Shown one piece after another: positions 10,551 through 24,242 of a stretch of DNA of 64,000 nucleotides. The first letter of the stretch is position 1. Each line of letters begins with the position of its first letter. The translations under genes were made by a program, and so were the position numbers. Source of the stretch: Solenopsis invicta (taxonomy: Eukaryota > Arthropoda > Insecta > Hymenoptera > Formicidae); NCBI RefSeq assembly GCF_016802725.1, contig NC_052667.1:2942501-3006500 (forward strand), written 5' to 3'. The notes under the pieces were generated by a model, which saw only the letters and a program-made list of their open reading frames with translations, searched no databases and was not told the origin of the DNA.

Positions 10551-11813
10551 GCATTTTTTTCTGCACATCCAACTCTATGCTAAAGTCATAGCTATCTCTA
10601 GTTTAATCATTTCATACATTCAGACGCTAATTGTGAGTTTGTTAAGAGTCAGCGTTATCTCCAAATTATTCTTCGGTGTTGATGCAACGAAGTCGAATGA
10701 GCGCGCTTAGTTTGTGCGACGCTCGGAGGCGAGAGAGTAGGCAAGAGAGGACGTGACTCAGACGCTCGGCACTCCGTCCGAGCGATGGAAAAAGTGACGT
10801 CACGCGACTCCCTAGCCCTGCCTGGAAGAAATCATCAGCGGAACGCGGACGATCGCTCGTTGGCAAGCGCGGGCCTGGCCTCAGACTTCCAGCAGCAATA
10901 TCTTAGAAACGCTTGCTGACACTTACGAGAGAGAAGCTCATAAGCCGGACAGAGATGCTGTATATCTCATTTCTCGACAAGTTCTTAATTTTACAAAACA
11001 GCAAAACAGCTTGGTAACAAAATAATTTTTGCCTAAATAAAAAGATTTTTTTTTCATGTTGAGTTTAATTTAAATTAAAAAATTATCAAATTCTGTATTT
11101 TATTCGTTTAAAAATTGCATGCATTTTTCTTGCGAATTGAGAATGAGGTCGGGACACGTACGCTGGGATTATAATTTCTCTTCGTCTCGTCGTTGTCGAT
11201 CGTAGGGTGAATCGAACTCGCGTGCGTATCTTGGCGCCGCGGACCCTACGAAAGCAGTACCCACGCAGCCGTGGATGATTTACGCGCGTACGAGGTCGCG
11301 CGAGTGAAAGTAAGTAAATAATCGTTCCTCCCTCCAAGCCCTTGCTCACCTCGGGAGACAGAGAGACGCGTTTCTCCGCTGGCGCAAGCAAGAACGCGGC
11401 TCTCGCGAGCGTGAGAAAGAGAGACCGGGAGTAGGGGAGTTAGAAGGGTGAGAGGATGATGAGGGGACGAGAGGAGGCAATGTATCGCCACGATAGCGTG
11501 CTCGGTTGTGCTCGGAGATGCCGTGAGATGTCACCAGCGACATGTTTGTCGGCTGGTCGAGTCCACGTGGCCTCCACATGACGTTTGATTTCACGGAAGG
11601 ATAGGAAAGAGAGAAGAGAAGATATAGTATGTATGTATATATGTATACTTTATATACTTTATATAATATATATAAAACATTCTTTTTACAAAAAAGTTAC
11701 GCACAGGTCTAGACTGTCGATCTTAAAATTGTTAGAACTTTGTGAAAAAAAATCGTATAATAATTTTCCTGGAGAAAGTTACTTAAAGTAGAGACTGCCC
11801 TTTAAAATGATCA

Positions 11814-11814
<1 letters not shown>

Positions 11815-11846
<32 letters not shown>
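11815..11846. repeat. (AT)n microsatellite
   Basis: About 15 TA dinucleotides followed by a short CA-rich stretch. Confidence 0.9.
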
Positions 11847-11851
<5 letters not shown>

Positions 11852-14800
11852 CATACACACACAAATAAACATGAATGTAAAGAGAAACGGATGCTGTGGG
11901 ACTTCGAATGAGGGCGACGAAAAAATGACGATGACAATCATCGACTGAAAAAGGTGACGACGACTGTAGTTCCCTGTGGGCATACGGACGCATGAAATTC
12001 AAAATGAAGGAAGAAAACGTGAATCCTCCTCCCCCCTCATAATCACGCGATTAATCTCGTTACCGAAGTCGATTATCGTCTCTTTGACTTTCGTCGCTCG
12101 ACTCGATTATAGAGCGAATTGCCACTTACCAAACTTTGATAATTCGCGCAACTTTCATAAATTCGCGTTAGAAATAGTTGCGGATACTATTTCTATCCCG
12201 AACGTTTCCAACTTACGACTTATCAAATTTAAAGTCCCCCTCTCCCTTTATCTTTCTTTCTCTCTCTCCTCTCACAAGAAAAAGGCGCTTCTTTCTTTTT
12301 ACGCGATACGTAACTTTTGAAAGTCGAAAACTGCGAAATTAAATTATTCTATAGCTCCTTGACAGTCGAGAGCCTTCGGCGTGAGAGAGCCCTCGCTCGC
12401 CTTTTTTGTTCCGAAAAGTTGGAAATCGCCAACGCATAGTCGTAGCATACGTCTTTTCATAAGCGAGACCTGATAGATAAGAACGGCAGCGTGACGCGCG
12501 TTCGTCACTCCACTATGCTGAGCGACCAGCGAAATATTAAGTTTTATTAATTTTCAAACATATTCGCCCGTTCAAGAGGAAACGTTTTGCAAGCGAATTT
12601 TGTGCGCGATTTAATGGCTCGGGGAACAAACGTCACCGCGTTTCCATCGAACTCTCGGCGTCCGCGCGTCACTACCAACGCCGCCTCGAGCTGCGCTGAT
12701 AGCGGCGGCCCCGCTGCAGCGGTAGTGAACGATGTGGTGACCGAGCTCGTGGCGAACGACGGACACTGGTGGACTTTGTAGGCAAAGCCAATGCGACGCG
12801 CGAACGCCACGTTCCCGCTATCGCAGCTCTATTCTGTATGATGATTCCGTTATATCCCACACAACAATAATAGGAAGTTCCAAGTTCGACAAAATCGACC
12901 GAGAAGCCAGTAAATAATAAAGTCAGTCTTTCGTGATTCGATTCATTTATATCCCGTAAATTACGCAATGTCGCGATCGCTATTCAAAGAGTTCCGCGCT
13001 ATTCAGCTACTCGCGATCAAACGGGGCTTACGGGGCACGTTGGATTTGTGTGTAATTTTATACTCGGCTGAGAGTGACCTAGTTCGTCTTATCGGTCAAG
13101 ACAGCAGACTTGGGTGGACTCTACTCCGAGCGTTTTCTACTTGCCACGGTTGCGGTAGCTACGTCCCTGGCCTGACTCGAGTGTCTCTAGCGGCAACGGC
13201 TCGCTCTTGCGACCGCGTACATCCGCCGCAGCCGGCCGTAGCGGCCTACTTGGAATATGACTCGCTCGCGGAGATTCTCCTTCTCCAACGCGACGACGGT
13301 GGTCAACCGGCCAGCTCGCAGCTCCGAGGAACGTTCGTGGAATCATCGTGGAGGAAAAACGACGCGCGATGGATCTAATCTCGCCTTCTAGCTGAGAGAA
13401 TGATGCCGACTCTTTTCCAAACAACTTCTTTTTCTTTTTCTTTTTTTCGAACTAAAAGCGACATTCGCTGCAACAGCTCACTTCACGGAGTCCCTGAATG
13501 AGGATCTAAAAGACGTCTCGAGAGAATCTGAGACGAACGAATGGTATTAATTCAATGGTTCGAGAAAGATCTTGAAATTTTCGCTGCTTCGAGTCTATTA
13601 GTTACACTGTTTTGCTTATTATCGGACGGTATAGCAAATGTCTGACATTTTTATCTTCTATCCCACGCTTAACGCTGATAGATTACAATAGTGTACGAGT
13701 AATGCGAAACTGCTCGTTCAAATTGTTAAAAAGATTCACAAATTTCCGATTATCACAAAAAGATCTATTTGAAGCGAGCGGATCTCTCTACGTGTCGTGA
13801 AAGTGCGTTGGAAGGGAGACAAACTCGTGTGAAAATGAGGGTGTACGCGTAACGCGGGTTAATAATTTCGTCGATCGGCGAAACTTGGTCGTTGTCTCCC
13901 GCGGGGTAGGGGGTGGTACGTACTCGGGATACGTACTTGAAAATTTCGGCGAAACTCGGCGAATGGGGCGCACGCCCGACTACGGATGCGGATGTAATCT
14001 CCGGCATCTCCTCCTCTTACGTGCGATATTTGCGAAGCGTGACCGGGCACTTGTTGAATCGACAACGGGAACGGGAACAAGAGGAACCTGGGGGGCGACG
14101 GAGAAAGGAGGCGCGAGAAGGAAAGAGAAAGAGGGAGAGATCAGGGTAAACCGTGGAGGATAGTGCGGGAGAAAGGGGCAGGAGAGACGGATGGACTGTT
14201 AGAGGTAAGATGGTTAGGGAAAGGAGAAAGCACAAGGGGGAGGAGAAAGGACTAGGAGGTACAAAACGCGGGAGGAGGAGGTACGAAGAGGGTGACCGAT
14301 GCGAAAGAGGGTTAGGGGTGATTCGGGAAGAAGAGGGTGAGGCGACGCACAGATGGGGCAATAAGGGTGAGGGAGGGACGCGGCAGGAGGAAATACACTG
14401 GAAAGGATTAGTTGTATGTGGTGATAATACGCGGTTCTTAACCGGCCGTAAATCAGAGTTGAGAGAAGCGCCACGCCCCGACGCTCCTTTTCCACTTGTG
14501 AAATCCTCGCGGCTTGCATCTCGTTTGTAAACCTCCTCGCGACCACGTGCCTGTATCGGCAGACGCCAGTGATTAATACGGGGCTTAATAGGGCCTTCGC
14601 TGCCACGAAGTCGCGATTCCACGATTAAAAAGTGACGATCATCTCGCAATGTATCACCGGCGTTTGATTCTTTTATGTTTGTGATATATGTGATAGGCTC
14701 AGCCGACTGCTACTTTATACAACGTACCCGAGTCAAAATTGTGATGCTACTTTGACATTCTTAAGCATAGTTTGCACCTACTTAAAGACTCTATGAATCG

Positions 14801-16096
14801 GGAAAAACCCTTTTTTGACGATATCACATTTATTAAATTTTTTTTAAACCTCTCTCATATAGAACAGAATAGTCAAGCAATGTTGCAACAATATTTCCAA
14901 CTGTCTGTAACATTGCTGAAATATTGCAATATTACTGAAATGCTTTGTACTGTATGCGTCTAATTCTACAGATTTCATTTCAGTGTTACCACCAAGTTAT
15001 TATGTAATGCTTCCCAAAGTTCTACTTTGACACTTAGATGCTCTGTAGTTGGAAAAAAAATTACTACCCTTGTTAAATCATCTTTTAAATCGTGAATTCC
15101 ACAATATAGCTGAGTCAAAATTTGGACGCGTATGTGCATTCGTACGAGATTGGACGAGCCTAACAAACTTTCCAGGATCACGAGTGGTCGCGGGGGTGCA
15201 CTCGCGCGTCACAGTTTCTCGAGAGGACGAGCTGCTGCACATAACTCACTTCGATATCGATACTTAAGTATAAAGGAAGTCGTAGATTCCGCGCGGCAGC
15301 TTTGACGTCGAGTGATAAAACGACCAGGATCTCGCCACGAGCGAGCAACAGGCGTCAAGCGAGAGCGAGGGAAGAATAACGAAAACACAGGGAATAAAAC
15401 CCGGCAAAGTTTTATCGCGGTTCGAACTCGAGACGCGAGAGTGGGTAACGTAGTAACCCGAGGTGCGTCGCGGGACTTCAATAACCGCATAAATCGTCGC
15501 AGGGAGGTACGCAGGAGAGGGAGGCCTCGTCGCCGAAAGAATTCGTCGGTGCGAACCTACGAATGTGGATGATGGATTCGCGTTAGAAGTGGAGGAGCCT
15601 CGCGACGAATCCGACGACGTAATCGGATGTCGAGAGATAGATGTGAGTTCACGCGTGAGATGCACGGTAAGATACACTCGTGGACAATTGAACCAATCGA
15701 TACATGAAGCGGGAATCTCTCGAAGGCAGCGTACGTAATCCCGGCGAGTTCGAAGTCCTTTGAAGTACGAATCGATATTCGACGTCTCCGCGACCGTTGG
15801 AAAATCCAAACTATCATTTATACATGTGATTCGAGTGCGCGATATAAGCGCAGACAACACAAGTTTACGGAGAATTCCAGATCTCACGGAGCATCATATC
15901 GGCGCGCTTAGACGTCCAGTGGGCGAGAGTGCTTTCGCTAATGAGCAAGAAATAACGGTGGCGGCGATAGATAAAGCCGTCGCGTCGGTAGATTGGTCGA
16001 TGATCGTGCGGTAAGGGTTCGCGGACCGACAAGTACGCACGGCGCAAGGTGAAATAAAAGCTAGACGCGTTGCAAAAATTCAGCCAAGCAAAATTC

Positions 16097-16220
16097 AGCT
16101 ATATATATGCGTATATATTATATATATATAAAAAAAAAAATATATATAAAATAGGTATATGTATAAATATATATATATATATTATAAGTGTGCATATATG
16201 TGTGCCGTATGTATATATAC
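16097..16220. repeat. AT-rich simple sequence with poly-A core
   Basis: TATA runs on both sides of an A-tract. There is no coding content. Confidence 0.85.
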
Positions 16221-16389
16221 GCCGTTCTCGCGACGCGCATCCGCTCATCGGCTGAGAAAGGAGCGTTTTTGTCAGCGTGACGCGCGCACGGCAGTGGCGC
16301 AAGGTAGTAACGGCGCGCGGCTAGTAAAATCCTAAGTGGAGAAGGTTCACGGTGGATCCGGCTCTGCCGGACGATGAGGTAATGTTTGC

Positions 16390-16428
16390 CTCGACTCGAC
16401 TCGACTCGACTCGACTCGACTCGACTCG
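16390..16428. repeat. (TCGAC)n pentanucleotide repeat
   Basis: Seven to eight perfect CTCGA units. On the minus strand they read as Ser-Arg-Val-Glu repeats, an artefact of the 5-bp period. Confidence 0.95.
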
Positions 16429-18735
16429 GTACAGCCGCGCCGAGTCGAAGCTATCTAGCAACTCGCATAGACAGTACCGACGTTGGAAATCGCGGTGCCT
16501 AGGCCTCGCGAAAGTTAACAACGTTAGCTGAGAGTAGCTGCAGTCATACGTTGTTGTGTATCGCTCATCAAGAAGTAACTATAGATATTTTAAGTAATTT
16601 TTGCAGCTGTCTTCGCTGCAAGTGAAGGTCCTAATTATGGATTCTTTAAGGTTAAAAGTATTAATTCGTTTAAATTTAACGATCAAACGTCTGAAAGAGT
16701 TATTAATGTCAATATAAGCAGTATTATAATTTTAAAAAAAGGTTATTATATATTTCAAAGACTGATTGTGAATTTTGGAAAAAATATTTAAAAATTTAGG
16801 TATAAATCCCAATTGGTCAGCGTAATTACATAAATGCGTTAATGTTCTTTTTTAAAATATATTATTGTATCTATGTTTATTGTACTTAAATACAATCTAC
16901 TAAGAGTATTAATTTTAAGAAATTATTAAAAAAATAAAAAAAAATTTTTTTGCAATTTTATTAATGCATGCCTGTTTGTAAAACATTTAAGTTTGTAAAT
17001 TTAATACATATGTGGAACTGTCACCTTATATCATGGCTAAACAATGGAAGTCTCGCCAAGTTACAACATAAAATTTGTTTAGATTTTATTATAAAAAATG
17101 CTTCTCTTAAAAAATCGTCAAAAAAAATTAAAATTTAACGCGAATTGATTATTAACGTAACGATTTAATGTAAAGTGATGCTCCGTTAATGGATGTTTGA
17201 TGCGATGTGTTTAGAAAAAGACGAGTGATCACTTGAGCCTTGATTAAAAGTGAATAATATTTATTTGAACGATGTCCGGAACGTCACTGGAGTCAAAGTC
17301 TAAATGAATATGAATTGTTTTTAAGAAAAAAATTAATACATATAAAATTATAACAGAACATTGCTGTATGTAACAGTTGTAATTTTTTATTGGCAAACAG
17401 AATAATTATGTTCTAAATTAATTCCAATCGGATAGCATCATTTTCCGGATGTTTTGTAGTATTCAACACTACTTTACTCATTCCTCAATAATATATCAGA
17501 ATCAAATAAAAATTTAAACCAAGCAAACTAATTTACAAGTTTTACATTTAAAAGTTAAATATAGGAAACTTAAAATAATAAAATTCTTGATATAAATAAC
17601 TGTATAAATATTTCATTAATAGAAACGTTAATAATTTAGATTCCGATACTTTGAAAGTATCACAAGACGATAAAATTTCATCAAATCTTTCAACTTCGCT
17701 CTCTATATCTACATCTTTTAGAAATTTTCTTCTATTTTTTCATCCTCAAAATTAAAAGTGAGAAAGAAAGAAATCAGTGTATGACGTCATCTTTCCGGGA
17801 AGAACATGATTCTTAAAACGATCAGACCTAATGTTGATTTTGTATTTATATTTCTAAATTTACTAGTGGCAGAAGTCGCCGTCTTCTGCCGGCCCTGCTG
17901 GCGAACGCGCTTCGAAGGCTGAGTCGGCCGAGAGACCAGTCGTCGGTAGATAAAAGTAGTCAGTGTATATGTGTGCGTGTGCGCGTGATGTGTGTATGTG
18001 CGTGTGTGCCGCGTGTGCTCACATGCGCTCGCCGTTGATATCGGCGCGATGGAACGAGCACGAGCGCGCAACGATAGCCGATGTACCTCCTCTATATGTG
18101 TGTGCGTATATATAAAAATATATACACACGCACGCGTATGCGTGTGCATGAGTAATGCCTCGCGTATGTGAGCGGGCGCGCGCGCGAGTTGAATTTTCTG
18201 CGCCGCGCAACACACGACGTCGGAGCGACGTTGGCGCGCCACGGTGGTCATGACAGCATGACGTCAACCGGCCGTGTGTTATTTTCGAAAGGGGACTCGA
18301 CGGTGGCGACGCCGCGCGGAGAAATTGCGAAGCGGCGCAAACAGCCGGAGCACGTCGCTATCGGGCGGAGGAACAACGAGGCGAGCTTCGGGCGATGTGA
18401 GCGAGCGTGTGAGCGAACGAGCGAGCGAGCGAGCGAATGGAATATGTCGAAAGGACTCGCTCGGTTGCGTCTTGCGTGGATGGAAAGTATTTTTATTAAG
18501 GCACGCAAATCGCGCCACGACTGGAGCAAGAACCGTCGCTTTTTACGTAAAATAGTAACGAGCTTTTTATTTTTTACGATCGTGAGAAGACGTTTCTCTC
18601 CGGAATATATGTCGACTTACTTTCTTCAAGCTTTCTTATCTTTTATCTTTTTGCCTCCGATCGATATCTTAAATTATTATTATCTCCGTAATTTTATTTT
18701 TATACTTTCCAATTAATTTTTAAGATATTAATTAT

Positions 18736-19145
18736 TTTAATGTAGCTTAGTCTCGGTTTATCTGATCTCTTTCTCTTTTCCTAATTTTTAAAACTAGAAA
18801 AGAATAAATCGAAATTATAAAAAAGCAAAACGCAAGATATGTCTTCGATATGATTCATGTCCACTTCTAACAACGTAGATAAACTTTACTCTTGGTTTAA
18901 TTTATCTCTTTATCTCTTTCTAATTCTCAAAACTAGAAACGAATAAAAAGCAAGTTAAACTGAGATTACATAAAAATCTAAAATAAGTTTTCAGTGCGTT
19001 GCCATCTGATTTATGTCCATTTCTACCAATGTAGATGAACTTTAATCTCGGTTTAACTTATCTTTTTCTAGTTCACAGAAAAGTAAGTTATAAATTTGAG
19101 ATTAAAATTAATCTGGTACTTATACTGGTAGAAATGGACATTAGA
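18736..19145. repeat. Diverged ~155-bp tandem repeat with inverted terminal arm
   Basis: Three blocks share the order GTAGAT(A/G)AACTTTA, CT(T/C)GGTTTAA, TTATCT, CTTTCTAATT, AAAACTAGAAA and ATGTCCA(C/T)TTCTA. They start near 18738, 18876 and 19031, and the third is truncated. A reverse-complement copy of the TGTCCATTTCTACCA end lies at about 19124-19140 and still pairs inward over a CTCGGTTTAA-like stretch. Tandem units ending in an inverted arm fit a non-autonomous fold-back DNA element. No open frame is present and no target duplication could be fixed. Confidence 0.6.
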
Positions 19146-20731
19146 CTGCGCGACACTGATTAAAATTATTTCGTGCGCGATAACAAATGTCAAAATAAAA
19201 TATTTCGCAGTCGTCTGAAGAAAGAGTAGCGTGTTAATCTTCCACGTGTCTGTCTTTTTCTCTTTCCCTCTCGCTCTCGTTTTCTTCGTCTTGATACAGA
19301 AACCCATCCTGACGTTTCCCTTTCGTCACAGCAATCACGTGCGCACGACTGGATCGAACGGCTCGATTTGACAAATGTCCTCGGGGACGCGACCGGCGGT
19401 CCTCGAGTTTTACACGAACTGGGGCCAAGGTCAAAGCACTATCGCGCTTCTAAATCGTCGTGTTAGCGACGCGAAATTTAACATACATCCAAATACATCC
19501 ATCATAGGTGCGAGAATTAGTCGGGGATAAAAATCTTTCTGCGTAAGCGCCGAAAGATATGGCGCGACGTCGAAAAGACGGGAGCTCTTGGCGCCCGAAG
19601 ACGCCCGAGCGTTGAAATTCGTCGCTATTCTGGAGGCTGACCCAACTGATGCCGAGTTTAGCAGAGTAAAGTCCGCGGCAGATTAGCCACGCGCTATCGC
19701 AACGAGCGCGCGCGTGGATAAGATTGTGCTGCGCCGCGCCGGTCGACCGGCTTCAGGCTTCAAGGACTCCGCTTGTTCAAGGCGGTTAAGACGTCAAGAC
19801 GAAATTTCTCGTCGAGACTCCCGAGTTGTCGAACACGCGACCTGTTTCACACAGCAGCGGCCATTGTGTGCCGCGATATAAATATTCAATAATAAATAGT
19901 AATTCAATTATAAATAATTATTTTAATGATAAAATATTTTTACACAAGAAAGTCCTACACGTAAATCGTCCTGTCATTTTTCGTTTAGAAATGCTAGCGT
20001 GATTTATATTGGAAAATATTACTCTTCTCGCATGATAGTTTTATCGAATCGTAAATTGCTTTCTTTCACAAATTAACTTTTCATCGAGAGCTATTAATGT
20101 ATAGAATAATACACAATTCTACAAGTTTATTTCGCAAGTTAATTCCGTGCGATATTCCATTGTTTAACGTAAATAATACGAGCCCGATATGAATCTATAT
20201 TTACACTGATGAAAAATTGATTGTTTCGAGGCACAGTTGTTTTTCTCGTCGAAAAAGTTTCAAAGTTTCTCATCATAAATGTCGACGGGAAGGTTGGCCG
20301 GTATTACAGATACCGTGCCGACCTTTTTCGGCAACACGCGACACCCGGCCGAAAACGGCGCGGAGATACGTCATCGGGCGCGAAACGCGCGCGAGACTCT
20401 GCGACGTTTCAACCCCCGAGGGACGACGGGCACGTGTACGAATCGGTGGTCGCAGAAGGGACGGCGAACGAGACGAGGCATACGGGGAGAGGGGGGTTGT
20501 TCCGATGCGTCTCGGCGGTAACTATCCAATAGGCGACGTCGACCCACTCATTCACTCCTCCGCCAACCCCCGGGGCACCCCGCGCGATACCAACGCGTAA
20601 GCGCGTAGGCGATCTCTCCCGCACGTAGGTACGCGCGCGCCCTTGCCTCGCTCGCACTATGTAACGTACATAACGCGCGTATATATGCCTCCCGACTGGT
20701 AAATACCCTACCCTATATACGGAGTGGCGAG

Positions 20732-20755
20732 GAGAGAGAGAGAGAGAGAGAGAGA
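20732..20755. repeat. (GA)n tract
   Basis: About 12 perfect AG dinucleotides. Comparable tracts in the intron are at 26528-26551, 36563-36589 and 54302-54340, and as TC at 35308-35342 and 37574-37605. GA repeats are potential GAGA-factor sites in insects, but they are equally ordinary microsatellites. Confidence 0.9.
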
Positions 20756-23586
20756 ACCTACGCGCCAGTCGGGCCTACATTAGGGGATGAATAAAGGAAG
20801 GTCGCCGAAAACGGAGGGTCGGTTCCCCTGGTCCCCAGTGTCTCTCATTTTATCCTAGAGGCACGCATGCCATGTGCGTTTTCGGGAAAACGTTCTTACG
20901 TTTATGCTCCTTTCTCGCACTGAAATTGTTGTTGATGAAAGCTGAAGTTAAGGCTACAGCTTTTCTTTACGTGTCTAAAGATAATATTAATTATCTTTGT
21001 GTATTCCATGTTACTATTAATGTATTTTACTATGCATGTGTGTATATATTCGGTTGATTAAAAAATAAAATAGAACTGATGATCGGGTCTAGGATTAGCT
21101 AACGACACGTGGCCTCTTTGCGTAAATCGGACTGAGCGCCGTTGATACCATCTATAGGGGCGCGCGACATCTGCGGTGTCCTGAACGAAGGGTCCTACCC
21201 CGAAAACCGGGGAATTGGGTGGGGGATCAGAAACGGGAGGAAGGCCGCGAGAGAGAAAGAAAAACTCGAGGACGGAAAATTGTGAGACGCCGGCGAGAGG
21301 GCGAGCGGAGATGAGAAGTAGAAAGGAGAGCGACAAGAGGAGAAAGAGACGGGAAATAGGAGAAAAAGGGAATCCTCGTCGGGATCCTCTCGAAATAAAG
21401 CGACGGAAAACGTCACCCTGTCGTTAATTGGTCCGTGCCAGTTCTAGAAGTCAAAGGTTTCCGCGCATCCCCCGGACTTCGCGATGTCTCAATTTGTTTC
21501 GACAACGGTAAGGACATTTCGAGCGTAGATGGTATACAAATTTAAGATGCTCTATTATTTATCAAATAGATATTACTTGTTTGATAAAAAATAATTGAAT
21601 AGTTCTAATATATTTATTTGAATTTATTGAATCCAAATAATCTTTTTCTCTTATTGTTAGAAATAACTACGGTGACATAGTGAATAGGTAAATTATAATA
21701 CTATAAAAAAATTAGTATGGCGTATTAATAGCCATTATTTCTGTAAAAATATACTATAATATATTATATTGTATTTTTACCATGCAAAGTAACGCGTGAG
21801 TCGTTCGTCATGAAAAACATAAATTCAAAGAGAATTGATAGTGGGTGAATATACATATATTTAAGACTATATTTGAAGGGGTAGCACGCACACGCATTCC
21901 GATATGATCAAAGTCTGTTATTTTTAACGAGTAAAAATGAGCTCTCGGCTCATCGAAAGCAATTCGCGTTAGGGTAAACTTCCCCTTTGTTCTATCGAGA
22001 ATTCAAACAACTTGATGGATGCATCCGTGCGAGCATCGCGGTGCACGTTGCTCACGCATACGCGCGTACGCGTGCACGCACGCACGCACGCGGGTGGCTG
22101 TATCTTCTCCGTGTGGGAAAGCGGAGACGCACGCGGCGGCTGAAAAAGGGGGCCATATGTCGGGCAATGGCGGGCACCCCTTGCGCGTGGGAGTACCGGT
22201 GGGGATACGTATATACCACGCCACTCTCCCTTTCCGATACATTTTTTGCCTCCCGCCGGATTTTTTTTTAGCGAGGCGTCTTCCTGCTTACGCGCGTATG
22301 ACGCGGCGTCCTCTCTCCCGGCCCGCCAACCTCCCCCGAGAGCCACCCTCCCCCTTTTCTCCCCCTCTGGTTCGCCTCGTTCGCCCTTCGGCGTTCGTCA
22401 CCCAGCGTCATGTGGAGCACGGAGGTTTTTATTTCAAATATTTTCGATTTCGATGAAGAGACTTGTCGATGGACTCGTCTATGAATGGAACGCTACGATC
22501 GGTCACGCTGACGCTGTAAAGCGGTGTACCTCGCGAGATACTGTACTCAATATATGCTTATGTCGAATGATATACTGAGTGTTTTGTAAATATAGGCTAC
22601 ACTTTCAGCCACGGATTTTTTTAAATAAATTTCAAGTCATTCTTTTCGCTATAGTATAAATTGAAGTTTAAAATGCGTACTGCACACATATTCATCTGAA
22701 ATTTTTTATATGTAAATAAAATATTAAATATTTTTATGTTAAATTGTGACGATAAATGTTGGATAAAGTAATACGTAGCCCGCAAAATTTCCACCTGTTT
22801 TGCTTAATGATAGAGCGAATCAATAAATAAAATCGAGAAATCCCCTGTCTTCCCGAGTTGTTTGTGTATACACGGACGACGGGGTTAAAATAGTACACCT
22901 AAGGTCCAAGTTGAGATAAAGCAAAACAAGTAAGGGAGAAAAGAAAGGAGAAAAGAGGAAGGCAGGGAGAACGAAGCGAGAGAGGCAATGTGTGTGTGTA
23001 CGCGCGCGATCGCGCGCGCGGAACCTGTTCGCGTCTGACGAGTGGGCGCGCGGGATGAAGTTTACGATGTCCATAGGACACTTAAGAGAGAAAGAGAAAG
23101 AGAAAGAGAGAAAAGGAAAAGGACAAGTGGACAGTTCGGACATAGCAGGTGCCGGCTGGTCAACAATGAACACGCGTCTGGTTTGCGCATACGCGAGCAC
23201 TTTCCACTTACGAGAGAGTGATGAATCGATGGTATTACGAAGAATGCACCGAATTACGGAGGGTTCGCGGTCGGGAAACAAAACCGACTACTCGGTTACA
23301 GTATCGTTTTGGTATCGACACGATACGGATACTTTTGCGGAGGAAAGTACAAATAGCAGAAATGAGAAATTTGGGCAGAAAATATTTCGCTGCAAAATAG
23401 TAATATTGCAAATATAGAAACTGAGCTTTGTAAAATTAAACTGAACTACTCCAGACCTGTTTTTCCTACCTCCTGACGTTTTAACTTTTAAAACGAGTAA
23501 AATATATTCGAACTGTAACGATTATTACCTATCTATTTTTCTCTCTTTCTCGTATAACAACATGTTTCAGTCATGCCAAGCCAATG

Positions 23587-23916
23587 TGTCATGACGCACA
23601 AATTAGTAAGATCCTATCCTTTTGTACTAGTCACGTACACGAAGACAAAGCCACCAAAGAATTTTGAGAAAGATGCCTGCTGGAAAAATTTGTCTTGGCG
23701 TCTTTTACCTACTTGTGGGGCCTGGGCATACCCTACCTGGGCCCAGGTAGGAAATACGGATGATCGTCGTGCTTGGGTCACGACGCTTGTGCTGCCTTGA
23801 CGAGGGTCGGACGTAAGGGCGCATCGTGTGGTACGTTCGGAAGAGCCGACAATAAAACCCAGGGATTCTCATTTTAGCTTTCGTTCGTGAGAATGCAATG
23901 CAAGAGTGATACGGCA
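23587..23916. mobile_element. Candidate solo LTR (BEL/Pao-like)
   Basis: This 330-bp island starts TGTCATGACGCACAAATT and ends near GTGATACGGCA, the TG...CA form of an LTR. An AATAAAACC motif lies about 65 bp before the end, where LTR polyadenylation signals often sit. GC content differs from the AT-rich surroundings. I could not find a clean target-site duplication, and no gag/pol frame is adjacent, so it is at best a solo or decayed LTR. The family label is an impression from the TGT...ATGACGC start. Confidence 0.3.
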
Positions 23917-24242
23917 AAGTTACGTTGAAAAATGACCTATTGTAGAAAAGAGTAGTATTATAAATTTTGAATAAAATGGTTGCTAGCTAACTTTACAAAC
24001 GTGTTCAATATAACAGTAATCGTGTTTAATTAATTGTGCTTTCAGACTGTACAATATATCGATAGGTTTATTTAAGGAAAAAAAAAAAAGAAAATTCTTC
24101 GAAAAAGAAAAGCTTTAGAAATTTGTAATTAATGAAACAATGCATCGATATTGATGTTTGTATTCGAACAACACATGTACATACTATACGAACAACAACA
24201 TGTGGGTGGGATTCCGTTAATAGAAATGATCACCGTGCAATA

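Larger units (their letters stand above)
10515..20000 (-). other. tara: tara large intron, 3' part (10.5-20 kb)
   Basis: No coding exon is convincing in this part. CpG-rich blocks at about 11100-11550, 12550-13400 and 13800-14600 alternate with AT-rich DNA at 14650-15100 and 16550-17800. A good minus-strand donor (CCCGAG then GTGAGC, exon side ending at 11350) could end a non-coding alternative first exon that would splice to the main exon. A second donor-like site (GTTTG then GTAAGTGG) lies near 12125. A plus-strand ATG-initiated frame of 136 codons (12968-13378) matches nothing I know. Direct duplications of short motifs (GAGTCAAAATT, CTACTTTGACA) lie at 14730-15125. Confidence 0.5.

Noticed and set aside
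12968..13378. 136-codon plus-strand ATG frame
   Set aside because: No recognisable motif, located in CpG-rich DNA with several other chance frames; expression data would be needed to revive it.
15419..15429. GGTTCGAACTC, a tRNA B-box-like motif
   Set aside because: No A-box and no cloverleaf pairing in the surrounding 90 bases. A similar minus-strand motif near 36150 fails for the same reason.
15264..15887. 207-codon minus-strand frame
   Set aside because: The first codon is GTG and no domain or splice support is visible.
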